DNA of 64,000 nucleotides from Streptomyces olivochromogenes (GCF_001514115.1 NZ_KQ948463.1:186001-250000); one strand, 5' to 3'; positions 52,116 through 60,645 are shown, counted from the first letter of the stretch. The notes: a model not told the origin generated them from the sequence alone. Translations and numbers: made by a program.

Positions 52116-53286
52116 GCAGGCCGTCCGCGACGGGATGGAAGCCCGGGGACCTGCGCAGCTCCGGGAGGGCGGCGAACAGGGCGTGCAGGCCGTGTTCCGC
52201 GGTGAGCCGGGCGAGCAGCGCGCCCGGGCAGAAGTGGCGTCCGGAGCCGTACGCGAGCTGCCCGGGGTCGGGCCGGAAGACGTCGTAGCGGTCCGGGTCG
52301 GCGAACCGGGCCGGGTCGCGGCCCGCGGCGCCCAGCAGACACGCCACGGTGGCGCCCACGGGTACCGCGCCGACCGGCTCGACGGCCCGGCGCAGCACGA
52401 TGTGCAGCGGGGGATCGCGGCGCAGCGACTCGGCCCAGGCCCCGGCCGTCAGCTCGGGGCGGGCGCGGACCAGCGCCAGCTGGCCGGGGTGGTCGAGGAG
52501 GTTGGCGAGGAACGACGCCAGCGCGTGCGCGGTCGCCTCGCCGCCCGCGCCGAGGAGCGTCCCGGCGATCCCCGCCACGGCCTCGTCGGACAGCGGGCGC
52601 CCGTCCGCTCGCGCCGTGCACAGCGCGGAGAGCAGATCGTCGCCCGGGTGGGCGCGCCGACGGGCGATGTACGGGAGCAGGAAGGCGTCGAGCTCGGGGT
52701 GGTGGCCGCCGAGGTGGTCGAGGCCCGTGCGGCACCAGGCGTGCACGCGCGCGGTGTCCTCGTACGGCAGCCCGAGCGCCGCGACGGCCGCCGCGGTGGG
52801 CAGCCAGTGGCAGAACTCGGCGACGAGGTCGGCCTCCTGGCGGTCGGCGAGGCGGCGGGCGAGGACGTACGCGGTCCGTTCGACGCCCGCGGTCAGCGCG
52901 GTCAGGGCGTGTCCGCGGAACGCCGGTGAGACCAGCGCCCGGTGCGCGCTGTGCGTGCCGCCCTCCAGGTGGGCCAGGGTGCGTCCGGGCGGCGCGGCGA
53001 CGAGCCGGGGGTCGGCGAGGGCGGCGCGTACATCGGCGTACCGGCTGACCAGCCACGCGCCGAACGGCCGGTCGTACACCAGCGGGAACCTCTGACGCAG
53101 GGTGCGGTACAGGGGGTACGGGTCGCGTTCGATGCCGGGGGTGAGCAGGCTCGGGGGGTCGGGCAGCCGTCGTACGACGGGCGGTCGTGTCGAGGTCGCG
53201 AGCGGCGTGACCGGAGGGACGGGCGTGTCCGGAACGGTGGGCGCGATCGGAGCGCCTTCGACGGGAAGGCCATGAGGACACAACAC
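52012..53286 (-). CDS. Cytochrome P450
   Basis: A 424-residue haem monooxygenase. I chose GTG 53286, 6 nt after GGGAGG. The I-helix block is GTLLGAGGEATAHALASFL; the usual acid-Thr pair is replaced by GGEAT. The K-helix ExxR is WAESLRRDPPL, and the haem Cys loop is LAYGSGRHFCPGALLARL, with Tyr in place of the usual Phe. It is a class-I bacterial P450 needing ferredoxin, none of which is nearby. The C-terminus runs about 24 residues past the common family end and accounts for most of the overlap with treY. The substrate is unknown. Confidence 0.9.
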   Translation of the reverse strand: MLCPHGLPVEGAPIAPTVPDTPVPPVTPLATSTRPPVVRRLPDPPSLLTPGIERDPYPLYRTLRQRFPLVYDRPFGAWLVSRYADVRAALADPRLVAAPPGRTLAHLEGGTHSAHRALVSPAFRGHALTALTAGVERTAYVLARRLADRQEADLVAEFCHWLPTAAAVAALGLPYEDTARVHAWCRTGLDHLGGHHPELDAFLLPYIARRRAHPGDDLLSALCTARADGRPLSDEAVAGIAGTLLGAGGEATAHALASFLANLLDHPGQLALVRARPELTAGAWAESLRRDPPLHIVLRRAVEPVGAVPVGATVACLLGAAGRDPARFADPDRYDVFRPDPGQLAYGSGRHFCPGALLARLTAEHGLHALFAALPELRRSPGFHPVADGLLSRSPRSLLVRLGRPAPEGPPATARKAPPHACAP

Positions 53287-53687
53287 CGCGGGCCTCCCAC
53301 CTCGGGTCTGCGCGCCGGGGAGCGGCACGTGGTTGTTCCCAGCGGACCACCGCGGCCCCCGGACCGCAGTCCCCGTACGCCCGTACGGGTGATGCCGAGG
53401 CTCGCCCCTGGGACCGGCTCGCGACCGCGCACGCTCCCCGGGCTCGCCCCGGAGGGTCGGTGTGTTGCGTGGACGACGACGCGCCGGCCGCGCCGGGACT
53501 CCCGAGGTCGGCCCCGGCCCTCGGACCTGCACGAGCCGCGCCGCGTACGTCCCTTCTGGCGCTGCCCGCCCGTCCTGGCGGAGATCAATGCCACCAGGCA
53601 CCGCGGGGCGCCGCCCCGCCTTCTCCTTGACAGTTCCCCCAGACCGTGGAGTACTGCGGAAAGCGACGCAGGGCGGACAAGTCGGGG
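53287..53687. other. 401-bp divergent gap; promoter for the M14 gene, otherwise no gene
   Basis: TTGACA (53627-53632) and AGTACT (53650-53655) are 17 bp apart and could be the promoter of the M14 gene at 53688. The rest of the gap is GC-rich, with a GGGGCG-CCG-type hairpin around 53604-53619, and holds no convincing ORF. Confidence 0.5.
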
Positions 53688-54938
53688 GTGAGTCTCCTGC
53701 CGGAGTTGCGTTACCCCAGTGTGACCGAAATCGTCTCGTCCGCTCGGACGTTGGCGGCTCACCGTCCCGGGCTGTGCGCCCTCAGACAGATCGGCGTCTC
53801 GCGCGGGGGCAGGCCTCTCCATCTGCTGTCCGTCGGTCACGCCGAGCGCGCGGTCCTCGTCGTGGCGGGCGCCCACGCGAACGAGCCGACCGGCGGCTCG
53901 ACGCTCCAGGCCCTGGCCGAACGTGTACTGCACGAGCGGGAGTTGCGGGCCGACACCTCCTGGCACTTCCTCCTCTGCGCGGACCCGGACGGCGCGAGCC
54001 TCCATGTGACACCCGCGCCGCGCACCCTGTTCGACTATCACCTCGGGTTCTTCCGTCCAGCCGGCCCCGAGCAGCCCGAGTGGTCGCCCTCCGTCCTGCC
54101 GCCCGACCGGCTGCCCCCGGAGACCCGCGCCCTCACCCGGGTCATCGACGAGCTGCGGCCCTACCTCCAGGTGACCCTGCACGGCACCGATCTCGGCGGC
54201 AGCTGGGTGCAGCTGACCAAGGACATCCCGGGCCTCGCCGAACCCTTCGCCAAGTCCGCGGCGGAACTGCACATCCCCGTGGAGACGGGCGCCTCCGACG
54301 CCGCCGGCTGGCCCGCTTCCGGACCCGGGGTACATGTGATGCCGGCGCCGGGCTCGGACGCGGCGTACCCGAGCATGCCCGACGACGCCCGGCACAGCAC
54401 CTGGTACCACACCCACCGGTACGGCGGTCTGACCGCGGTCGTCGAAGTGCCGATGTGGGCCAGCGACCTCGTGGACGACCCGGCGCCGCATCCCGCTCCG
54501 GATGCGGCGATGCGACGCCTGGCACACCGGCTGCTGCGCGACGCGCTCCAGGTGCAGACGGTGCTCACGGAGGTCCTGCCGAGGCTCCCCGGCCCCGACG
54601 GGCCCCTCCTGCGTGCCGCGAAGTGGGCGCTGGAGCTGGTGCCGGGCCTCGCCCACGACTGGGTGCGGACGCCGCCTCCCGATCCGACGATGGCGTACGT
54701 CGGCAGTGTCGACGCGTTCGGGCGCCGGCTCCCTTTGCGGGCCGCCGCGATGCTGCTGCGGGTCCTCCAGGAGGCCGACGACCGGGCGGCGCCGCGCCTC
54801 GAGCGCCTGGTCGCCGCATGGAGCGACGCCTTCGCCGAACGCTTCCGGGCTCGCTGGGTTCCCCTGGAGCACCAGGTCGAGCACCAGTCCCGCACCGTGG
54901 TGGCGGCGGCGCGGCATGCGCGGGACGGCGCGGCTTGA
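53688..54938 (+). CDS. M14-family zinc carboxypeptidase-like protein (paralogue 1)
   Basis: A 416-residue protein; GTG 53688 lies shortly after the promoter, while an upstream in-frame GTG would overlap it. The zinc motif is VVAGAHANEPTGGS (His-x-x-Glu), with a later zinc His in VTLHGTDLGGSW, and the catalytic Glu is in LTAVVEVPMW. STWYHTHRYGG and RWVPLEHQVEHQ are shared with the paralogue. It should remove C-terminal residues or split amide bonds of peptides or peptidoglycan-like substrates. No signal peptide is visible. It faces its paralogue tail to tail across a repeat array and an SSI gene. Confidence 0.85.
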   Translation: MSLLPELRYPSVTEIVSSARTLAAHRPGLCALRQIGVSRGGRPLHLLSVGHAERAVLVVAGAHANEPTGGSTLQALAERVLHERELRADTSWHFLLCADPDGASLHVTPAPRTLFDYHLGFFRPAGPEQPEWSPSVLPPDRLPPETRALTRVIDELRPYLQVTLHGTDLGGSWVQLTKDIPGLAEPFAKSAAELHIPVETGASDAAGWPASGPGVHVMPAPGSDAAYPSMPDDARHSTWYHTHRYGGLTAVVEVPMWASDLVDDPAPHPAPDAAMRRLAHRLLRDALQVQTVLTEVLPRLPGPDGPLLRAAKWALELVPGLAHDWVRTPPPDPTMAYVGSVDAFGRRLPLRAAAMLLRVLQEADDRAAPRLERLVAAWSDAFAERFRARWVPLEHQVEHQSRTVVAAARHARDGAA

Positions 54939-54940
54939 CC

Positions 54941-55092
54941 TCTGACAGATGACAGATCACGGATGACGGATCACATCTGACAGATCGCGTCTGACAGATC
55001 GCGTCTGACAGATCGCGTCTGACAGATCGCATCTGACGGATGACAGATTTCAGATGACGGATATCGGATGACAGATTTCGTCATCTGTCATC
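54941..55092. repeat. Tandem array of 14-bp pseudo-palindrome units
   Basis: Four perfect or near-perfect 14-bp units (54975-54988, 54989-55002, 55003-55016, 55017-55030) read [AG]TCTGACAGATCGC. ATCTG-A-CAGAT is almost a palindrome. Degenerate copies (TGACAGAT, GACGGAT, ATCTGTCAT inverted) fill 54941-54974 and 55031-55092. It lies between the 3' ends of the M14 gene and the SSI gene. Confidence 0.85.
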
Positions 55093-55103
55093 CCGACATC
55101 ACC

Positions 55104-55520
55104 TCAGCCCGACAACGCAAACACCGCCCCCGTCTCAGCCCCCATCACACACGAGTTGGAGAACGTGTGCGAGTACGTCACCTGCCGCCCCTCCCACTCC
55201 CCGCGCGCGGAGGCGGTGACCGGTGCGTAGATCATCGAGCAGATGGTGTCGGGCCTGGGCGGGATCCGGGAGATGTCTCCCCCGGCGGTGGCGAGTTCGG
55301 CGCAGGCCTCGGCCGCGTGGGCGTGGCCCTGGGGCGGGTCGCAGAGCAGGAGCGTGCCGCGGATGCTGCTGGAGTGGACGTCGCCGGTGGTGAGGGTGAG
55401 GTAGAGCCAGTTGCCGGGGAACGTCTGGTGGGACGTCGCCTGGGCCGGGGTCGCGCCCAGGGTGAGCAGGGCGACGGTCGCGAGGAGAGCGTTGCGTGCC
55501 GCGTGGATGTTTCTCGTCAT
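55104..55520 (-). CDS. Subtilisin inhibitor-like (SSI family) secreted protein
   Basis: A 138-residue protease inhibitor. The ATG at 55520 overlaps the M14 paralogue-2 stop (ATGA), so it is translationally coupled. Signal peptide: NALLATVALLTLGATPAQA. The SSI pattern shows four cysteines in two expected disulfides (LLCDPPQGHAHAAEAC and ICSMIY...SNSCVMG). The reactive loop is DTICSMIYAPV, where Met would be P1 and Ile P1', with Ser instead of the usual Pro before Met. It should block subtilisin-type proteases outside the cell. VTASARGEWEGRQVTYSHTF is the conserved end. Confidence 0.9.
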   Translation of the reverse strand: MTRNIHAARNALLATVALLTLGATPAQATSHQTFPGNWLYLTLTTGDVHSSSIRGTLLLCDPPQGHAHAAEACAELATAGGDISRIPPRPDTICSMIYAPVTASARGEWEGRQVTYSHTFSNSCVMGAETGAVFALSG

Positions 55521-56926
55521 TCCCGGTGCATCGGCAGCGCGGCCTGCGAACCCCACTCCGTCTCACCCGAATGGGAGCGCACGGGCGCGTACCGCCCGGC
55601 GAGTTCGAACGCGGCGATCACCACGCGCGCCTGGTACTCGACCTGGCGGGCGACCGGGATCCAGCGCGCCCCGCAGCCCTCGCGGTAGTCGGCGCACCAT
55701 GCGTCGATCAGCCGGTCGAGCTCCGGCAGCGCCCCGCTCGGGTCGCGCCCGGAGCCGGTCACGAGCTGGTGCAGGAGCCCGGCCGTGCGCAGGGCGACCC
55801 GGCGTCCGGCGAGGCGCAGGGCGGTCAGGCGGGCCGTGTCGAGCGGCGGCAGGCGGCGCGCCCCGGCGTCGTGCATGTCGGGGTCCCAGGAGTCGGCGAG
55901 GCCGGGGCCGACGAGTAAATAGTCGTCGACGGGTGCGAGGAGGCAGGCAGCGTCCGGGGAGGTGTCGAGGCTGGGGCGGATCCGCCCGAGGATGCCCTCC
56001 AGGAGCCGTGTGTCGTGGCGCAGCGTGTGGCTGACGGAGCGCAGTACGGCGTCGGCGTCGGCGGGCCGGGTGGCGTCCTCCACGGCCGCCACGCCCCACA
56101 TGGGGGCCTCGACGACGGCGGTGACGGTGCCGTAGCGGTGCGGATGGAACCAGGTGGACTCGACGGCGGCCTCGGTGATGGCGGCGGCCAGGTCGCCGGG
56201 GTGCGGCGGGGGGATGCGGTAGACGGCGGGGCCGAGCCTCGGCCAGTACAGGGTGTCGTAGGGCGCGAGTTCGCGCGGGATGCCGAGGCGGGCCGCGGTG
56301 TGGGCGACGCGCTGGGCGAGTCCGGGCAGTTCGCGGGTCAGTTCGACGAAGGCGCCGCCGACGTCGACGCCGTGCAGGGAGCACTGGAAGACCGGCCGCA
56401 GTTCGTCCTGGAGGTCGAGGAGGGCGCGGGTCTCCGGGAGGGTGGCGCCTGCCGCGCCCTCGGGCAGCCACTCGGGCTGTTCGAGGAAGCCGGGGCGAAA
56501 GAAGTTCCGGAAGTAGTTGCCGAGGGTGTACGGGCCGGACAGCCAGGCCTCGTTGCGGCGGGCGCCGTCGGGGTCGAGACAGAGAAGCAGGTTCCAGGTG
56601 GCGTCGGCGCCCTCGCGGAGCCGGGGGTCGGCGAGCGCCCGTTCGGCCAGGCGCAGGGCCGTGGCACCGCCCACGGGTTCGTTGGCGTGGGGTCCGGCGA
56701 CGACGAGGGCCTGGCGGCTGCCGTGTCCGACGGACAGCAGCCACAGCGGGGTACCCGCCCGTGACGTGCCCACGCGGCGCAGTCGGGCGTCGCGCGGCCG
56801 GCGGGCGACGAGCGCGGCCGCACGGGCGCCCAGCTCGTCCACGGTCGGGTAGCGGAGGAGTGGCGGCAGGGCGCACCTCCACAAATGTGGTGCCGTCGAT
56901 TCACCTGATGTACATGGTGTACGCAC
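55517..56926 (-). CDS. M14-family zinc carboxypeptidase-like protein (paralogue 2)
   Basis: A protein of up to 469 residues. Zinc and catalytic motifs are VVAGPHANEPVGGA, CSLHGVDVGGAF and VTAVVEAPMW, parallel to paralogue 1 (ESTWFHPHRYGT, RWIPVARQVEYQ). The start is uncertain: GTG 56926 would place a palindromic site inside the gene, while a TTG at 56884, or a CTG 6 nt after GGAGG, would fit paralogue 1 better. It is coupled to the SSI gene by an ATGA overlap, so carboxypeptidase and inhibitor are made together. No signal peptide is visible. The substrate is unknown. Confidence 0.83.
   Translation of the reverse strand: MRTPCTSGESTAPHLWRCALPPLLRYPTVDELGARAAALVARRPRDARLRRVGTSRAGTPLWLLSVGHGSRQALVVAGPHANEPVGGATALRLAERALADPRLREGADATWNLLLCLDPDGARRNEAWLSGPYTLGNYFRNFFRPGFLEQPEWLPEGAAGATLPETRALLDLQDELRPVFQCSLHGVDVGGAFVELTRELPGLAQRVAHTAARLGIPRELAPYDTLYWPRLGPAVYRIPPPHPGDLAAAITEAAVESTWFHPHRYGTVTAVVEAPMWGVAAVEDATRPADADAVLRSVSHTLRHDTRLLEGILGRIRPSLDTSPDAACLLAPVDDYLLVGPGLADSWDPDMHDAGARRLPPLDTARLTALRLAGRRVALRTAGLLHQLVTGSGRDPSGALPELDRLIDAWCADYREGCGARWIPVARQVEYQARVVIAAFELAGRYAPVRSHSGETEWGSQAALPMHRE
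56910..56922. promoter_or_regulatory. Palindrome near the start of M14 paralogue 2
   Basis: GTACA-TGG-TGTAC has perfect 5-bp arms. If translation begins at 56884 or later, it lies in the 5' region as a natural operator. Confidence 0.4.
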
Positions 56927-57006
56927 AGTCAGTCACGGCTGTGGAGGTACGTCAACACCGTCGAACGTAAGGGAATTTAAGGAAACCGCTGAGTGAAACC
57001 GAGGCC

Positions 57007-57046
57007 AAGGCTCATGCGGGTGCGGGAAGGCTCATGCGGGTGCGGG
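57007..57046. repeat. Perfect 20-bp tandem duplication
   Basis: AAGGCTCATGCGGGTGCGGG occurs at 57007-57026 and again at 57027-57046, just downstream of the FHA gene's stop. Confidence 0.8.
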
Positions 57047-57054
57047 TCGGTCGC

Positions 57055-57606
57055 TCAGGAGGACGAGAGGCGGAAGGACATGCGTCCGAAGCTGATCTGG
57101 TCGCCCTCTTTGACGACGGCGGCACTGATCACCCGCCGTCCGTTGACGGTCGTCCCGTTGGTCGAGCCGAGGTCGCGCAGCACCCACAGGCCGCCCTGGC
57201 GGCTCAGTTCGGCGTGGACGCGGGAGACCGTCTCATGGTTGAGCCGCAGTCCGCTCGCGGGGTCGCGGCCGATCCGCAGGGGGTAGTTGTTGCCCGGGTG
57301 GGGCAGCAGCAGCTTGGGGAGCCGCTCGGCCTGCCAGGCCCTGCGCAGCCGTACGGTGAAGCCGGAGACCGCCTCGACGGTGCCGAACACCAGTTTCGAC
57401 CAGCGTCCCTCGGTGGGCAGGTCGGCGATGAGCACGGCGAGTTCGTCGGAGCGGCGGGCGGCGAGCGCCAGTTCCATCCGGCGGACGAACGTGTCGTGCG
57501 AGAGGCGCCCGAGGGCGACGCCGTCACTGAGCGCCTTCAGCGCCCGGTCGCGCTCCGCGTCGGACAGCCGCGCGGGGTACGTGTGGAACTCGAAAGACGA
57601 CGTCAC
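57055..57606 (-). CDS. DUF1707 and FHA domain protein
   Basis: A 183-residue cytoplasmic protein. The N-terminal half (LSDAERDRALKALSDGVALG, RLSHDTFVRRMELALAAR) is a DUF1707 helical module. The C-terminal half is a forkhead-associated domain with PLRIGRDPASGLRLNHETVS, RVHAELS and LRDLGSTNGTTVNGRRV, whose Arg, Ser and Asn bind phosphothreonine peptides. It should read Ser/Thr protein kinase signals, and is often seen near kinases in actinobacteria; none is adjacent here. It is divergent from treZ. Confidence 0.9.
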   Translation of the reverse strand: MTSSFEFHTYPARLSDAERDRALKALSDGVALGRLSHDTFVRRMELALAARRSDELAVLIADLPTEGRWSKLVFGTVEAVSGFTVRLRRAWQAERLPKLLLPHPGNNYPLRIGRDPASGLRLNHETVSRVHAELSRQGGLWVLRDLGSTNGTTVNGRRVISAAVVKEGDQISFGRMSFRLSSS

Positions 57607-57758
57607 GGAGGTGATTGTCGGTCAGTAGGAGCGGGGTGTCCAGAAGACCCGGAAACGGCCACTGCCGCCGACAGGTGGGTTCCACGCGTCCATCACGTGG
57701 CAAACACGCGGCAAAAGGGTGGAATCGAAAGCGAATTGATCTCGTGTGAAGCACCATG

Positions 57759-57788
57759 GACGTGCTACGTCACGACATGCTGCGTCAC
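57759..57788. promoter_or_regulatory. Two 15-bp direct repeats upstream of treZ
   Basis: GACGTGCTACGTCAC (57759-57773) and GACATGCTGCGTCAC (57774-57788) are adjacent, with two differences. They could be a pair of regulator sites about 90-115 bp before the treZ start. Confidence 0.5.
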
Positions 57789-57814
57789 TGACGTCGCGCT
57801 CTGTCACGAAGAGC

Positions 57815-57863
57815 GGGCAACGGACAACAGGCAACGAGCAACGGACAACGGAGAGCGGACAAG
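57815..57863 (+). repeat. Seven 7-bp tandem repeats before treZ
   Basis: Units are GGGCAAC, GGACAAC, AGGCAAC, GAGCAAC, GGACAAC, GGAGAGC, GGACAAG. The tract ends just before the GGGGGAA ribosome site of treZ, in its leader. Confidence 0.8.
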
Positions 57864-57875
57864 GGGGAACCGTCT

Positions 57876-59621
57876 GTGCGGTTCGAGGTGTGGGCACCGG
57901 AGGCCGACCGGATGACGCTCCACTGCGCGGGCGCCACGCGCGCGCTGGAGCGCGATCCGGAGCGCGCCGGATGGTGGGCGGGCGACGCGGACGCGCAGGA
58001 CGGCACGCGGTACGGGTTCGCGGTGGACGACGGCCCCGTGCTGCCCGATCCTCGTTCGCGGCGGCAGCCGGACGGCCCGGACGGCCTGAGCGCGGTGGTC
58101 GACCAGGCCCGGTACGCGTGGCGCACGGAGTGGGCGGGGCGCCCGCTGCCGGGCGCGGTCCTCTACGAGCTGCACGTGGGGACGTACACCCCCGAAGGAA
58201 CGCTCGACGCGGCCGCCGGACGGCTCGAGCACCTCGCGGAACTGGGTGTCACCCATGTCGAGTTGATGCCGCTGTGTCCGTTCCCCGGGCGGCACGGCTG
58301 GGGGTACGAGGGGGTCTCCCTGTGGGCCGTGCACGAGCCGTACGGGGGCCCGGAGGCGCTGAAGCGTTTTGTCGACCGGGCGCACGAACTCGGCCTCGGT
58401 GTGGTCCTCGACGTCGTGCACAACCACCTCGGCCCGTCCGGCAACCACCTCCCCGCGTTCGGGCCGTACTTCACGGACACCCATCAGACGCCCTGGGGCT
58501 CCGCGGTGAACCTGGACGCGCCGGGTTCGGACGAGGTGCGCGCGTATCTCGTCGACAGTGCCCTGGCCTGGCTGCGGGACTTCCGGCTGGACGGGCTGCG
58601 CCTGGACGCGGTCCACGCGTTGCGGGACACGCGCGCGGTGCACTTCCTGGAGGAGCTGTCGACGGCCGTGGACGCCCTCGCCGACGACCTGGGCCGGCCG
58701 CTGTTCCTGATCGCGGAGTCGGATCTGAACGACCCGCGGCTCGTCACCGCGCGCGCGGAGGGCGGTCTTGGACTGCACGCGCAGTGGAACGACGACTTCC
58801 ACCACGCGCTGCACACCGCGCTGACCGGTGAGGGGCAGGCCTACTACGCGGACTTCGCGCGGTCCCCGTTCTCGGCGCTCGCGAAGACGCTGACGTCCGG
58901 CTTCTTCCACGACGATACGTACTCGAGCTTCCGCGGCCGCCGTCACGGCCGTCCCCTGGAGCGTACGCGCGTGTCGGCGCACCGGCTGCTCGGCTACTCC
59001 CAGACCCACGACCAGATCGGCAACCGTGCGCAGGGGGACCGGCTGTCGGCGTCCCTCTCCCCCGGGCTGCTGGCCTGCGCGGCCGCGCTGACGCTCACCG
59101 GGCCCTTCACCCCGATGCTGTTCATGGGCGAGGAGTGGGCGGCGGGCACCCCGTGGCAGTTCTTCACCGACCACACCGATCCCGAGCTCGCTCAGGCCGT
59201 ACGGCGGGGCAGGCGGCGGGAGTTCGCGGCCCACGGCTGGGCCGAGGAGGACGTCCCCGACCCGCAGGACCCGGCGACCCGCGACCGCTCCTGCCTGGAC
59301 TGGTCGGAACCTGAAAAGGCACTCCACGCGCGTGTGCTGGCCTGGTACCGCGACCTGATCGCCCTGCGCGGACGTCAGCCCGACCTCGCGGACCCCGATC
59401 TCGCCGCCGTCAAGGTCGTCTACGACGACCAGGCCCGCTGGCTGGCCCTGCGGCGCGGGGACGTGCGGGTGGCGGTGAACCTCGGCAAGGAGGCCGCCGA
59501 GATCCCGCTGGGGCTGCGCCACGCGCGCGTGCTGGCCGCGTGGGAACCGGTCGAGGCACCGGACGCGGACGGGTTGTTGAGCGTGCCGGGCGAGTCGTGC
59601 GTGGTGCTGACGCAGGCGTGA
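57876..59621 (+). CDS. treZ: Malto-oligosyltrehalose trehalohydrolase
   Basis: A 581-residue GH13 enzyme that cuts trehalose from maltooligosyltrehalose, the last step after glgX and treY. GTG 57876 follows GGGGGAA. The start MRFEVWAPEADRMTLH is the CBM48-like domain. Motifs: I VVLDVVHNHLGPSGN, II DGLRLDAVHAL, III FLIAESDLND, IV YSQTHDQIGNRAQG. It lies 5.7 kb past treY and is separated from it by other genes. A hairpin surrounds its stop codon. Confidence 0.95.
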   Translation: MRFEVWAPEADRMTLHCAGATRALERDPERAGWWAGDADAQDGTRYGFAVDDGPVLPDPRSRRQPDGPDGLSAVVDQARYAWRTEWAGRPLPGAVLYELHVGTYTPEGTLDAAAGRLEHLAELGVTHVELMPLCPFPGRHGWGYEGVSLWAVHEPYGGPEALKRFVDRAHELGLGVVLDVVHNHLGPSGNHLPAFGPYFTDTHQTPWGSAVNLDAPGSDEVRAYLVDSALAWLRDFRLDGLRLDAVHALRDTRAVHFLEELSTAVDALADDLGRPLFLIAESDLNDPRLVTARAEGGLGLHAQWNDDFHHALHTALTGEGQAYYADFARSPFSALAKTLTSGFFHDDTYSSFRGRRHGRPLERTRVSAHRLLGYSQTHDQIGNRAQGDRLSASLSPGLLACAAALTLTGPFTPMLFMGEEWAAGTPWQFFTDHTDPELAQAVRRGRRREFAAHGWAEEDVPDPQDPATRDRSCLDWSEPEKALHARVLAWYRDLIALRGRQPDLADPDLAAVKVVYDDQARWLALRRGDVRVAVNLGKEAAEIPLGLRHARVLAAWEPVEAPDADGLLSVPGESCVVLTQA

Positions 59622-59629
59622 GCGCCTGC
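59612..59629. terminator. Hairpin containing the treZ stop codon
   Basis: GCAGGCG-TGAG-CGCCTGC is a perfect 7-bp stem whose loop contains the TGA stop of treZ. It sits between convergent genes and may act as a terminator for both, without a U tract. Confidence 0.5.
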
Positions 59630-59648
59630 CGGCTTCGCGCGGCCGGGC

Positions 59649-60578
59649 TCAGCCGTCGCCCGGCAGTTCCGTGAGCCGTTCGAGGAGGATCGGCTCCCAG
59701 GCGCGACCCAGTTGGGTCCGCAGCAGCGGGAGCGGTCCTTCGCCGCGGCCCCGCAGGCGCTCGGCGAGGCGGATCACCGTGTCGCAGCGGGACAGCCACA
59801 GGCCGCGCAGACAGGGGCGGGCCCCGTAGTCGGCGAGGGTGGCGGCGCGTACGGCGGCCGGGGCGCCGACGGCGATCGCGAGCCCGGCGATGTCCTCGGC
59901 GGGGTCCCCGAGGACCGCGTCGGCCCAGCCGAGGACGCCGCGCACCCGCCCGTCGGCGCTCACCACCAGGTGTTCGCCCTTGAGGTCGTGGTGGACGAGG
60001 ACGGCGGCCGCGGTCTGCGCGGCCAGCTGGCCGGCGGCGGGCTGGGTGAGCTGGGCGAGGCGTCCGGGGTCGAACTCGTCGGCGGCGGCGAGCCCCTCGG
60101 CGGCCCGCTCCGCGGCCGTCCGCAGCTCCTCCAGGGAGCGGGGCGCGGCCCGTGGCACCCCGAGCGCCTCGGCCTGCCGTACGGGCACCTCGCGCAGCCC
60201 CGTGAGCAGTCCCGCGAGGTCCGCCTCCCCGACCGCGGAGACGTCCTGTGCCTCGCCGGAGCGACCGGGAAGCCGGGTGTCCAGGGTGTAGGTCAGGCCG
60301 CCCGGCCAGTCGCCGTGCGCGACGCTGGTCGGCACCGCGACCCCGACGAGCGGGCGGACGAGTTCGCGCAGCCGCAGCTCGCGGCGCCGGCGCACGGCGG
60401 TCTCGCGGTCCGGGGCGAGCCGCAGCACATGACGGGTGCCGACCCACCAGGTGGAGTGCTCACCGCCCTCGGTGACGGGCCGGACGTCGGGGCCCGCGGC
60501 CGCCGCCCCACTGTCGGCGAGCAGCGAACGGACCAGTCGGCGGACGGTGTCCGCGGTCGGTGTCGGTGCCTGGGTCAT
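59649..60578 (-). CDS. Aminoglycoside phosphotransferase-fold protein
   Basis: A 309-residue protein, starting at ATG 60578. TWWVGTRHVLRLAPDRETAV carries the nucleotide loop, VLVHHDLKGEHLVVSADG the catalytic loop (HxDxxxxxx) and GVLGWADAVLGDPAEDIAGL the metal-binding segment, where a tryptophan replaces the usual Ile/Asp neighbour. The fold is APH/fructosamine-kinase-like. It is the third such kinase fold in the window and its substrate is unknown. The gene is convergent with treZ. Confidence 0.85.
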   Translation of the reverse strand: MTQAPTPTADTVRRLVRSLLADSGAAAAGPDVRPVTEGGEHSTWWVGTRHVLRLAPDRETAVRRRRELRLRELVRPLVGVAVPTSVAHGDWPGGLTYTLDTRLPGRSGEAQDVSAVGEADLAGLLTGLREVPVRQAEALGVPRAAPRSLEELRTAAERAAEGLAAADEFDPGRLAQLTQPAAGQLAAQTAAAVLVHHDLKGEHLVVSADGRVRGVLGWADAVLGDPAEDIAGLAIAVGAPAAVRAATLADYGARPCLRGLWLSRCDTVIRLAERLRGRGEGPLPLLRTQLGRAWEPILLERLTELPGDG

Positions 60579-60645
60579 GGTCGCGCCGTTGCCGTCGGGG
60601 GCCTTGGACTGCCGGGAGGCCCTGGGGAGTACTCCTGGTGGCCGG

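Noticed and set aside
53287..53645. An N-terminal extension of the P450 into the divergent gap
   Set aside because: It is of Arg/Pro/Gly low complexity, and GTG 53286 has a better ribosome site.
54941..55092. A CRISPR array
   Set aside because: Units are only 14 bp with no unique spacers of equal size, and no cas genes are near.
59649..60578. Aminoglycoside resistance gene
   Set aside because: Only the general APH fold is visible; no feature identifies an antibiotic substrate, so I call only the fold.
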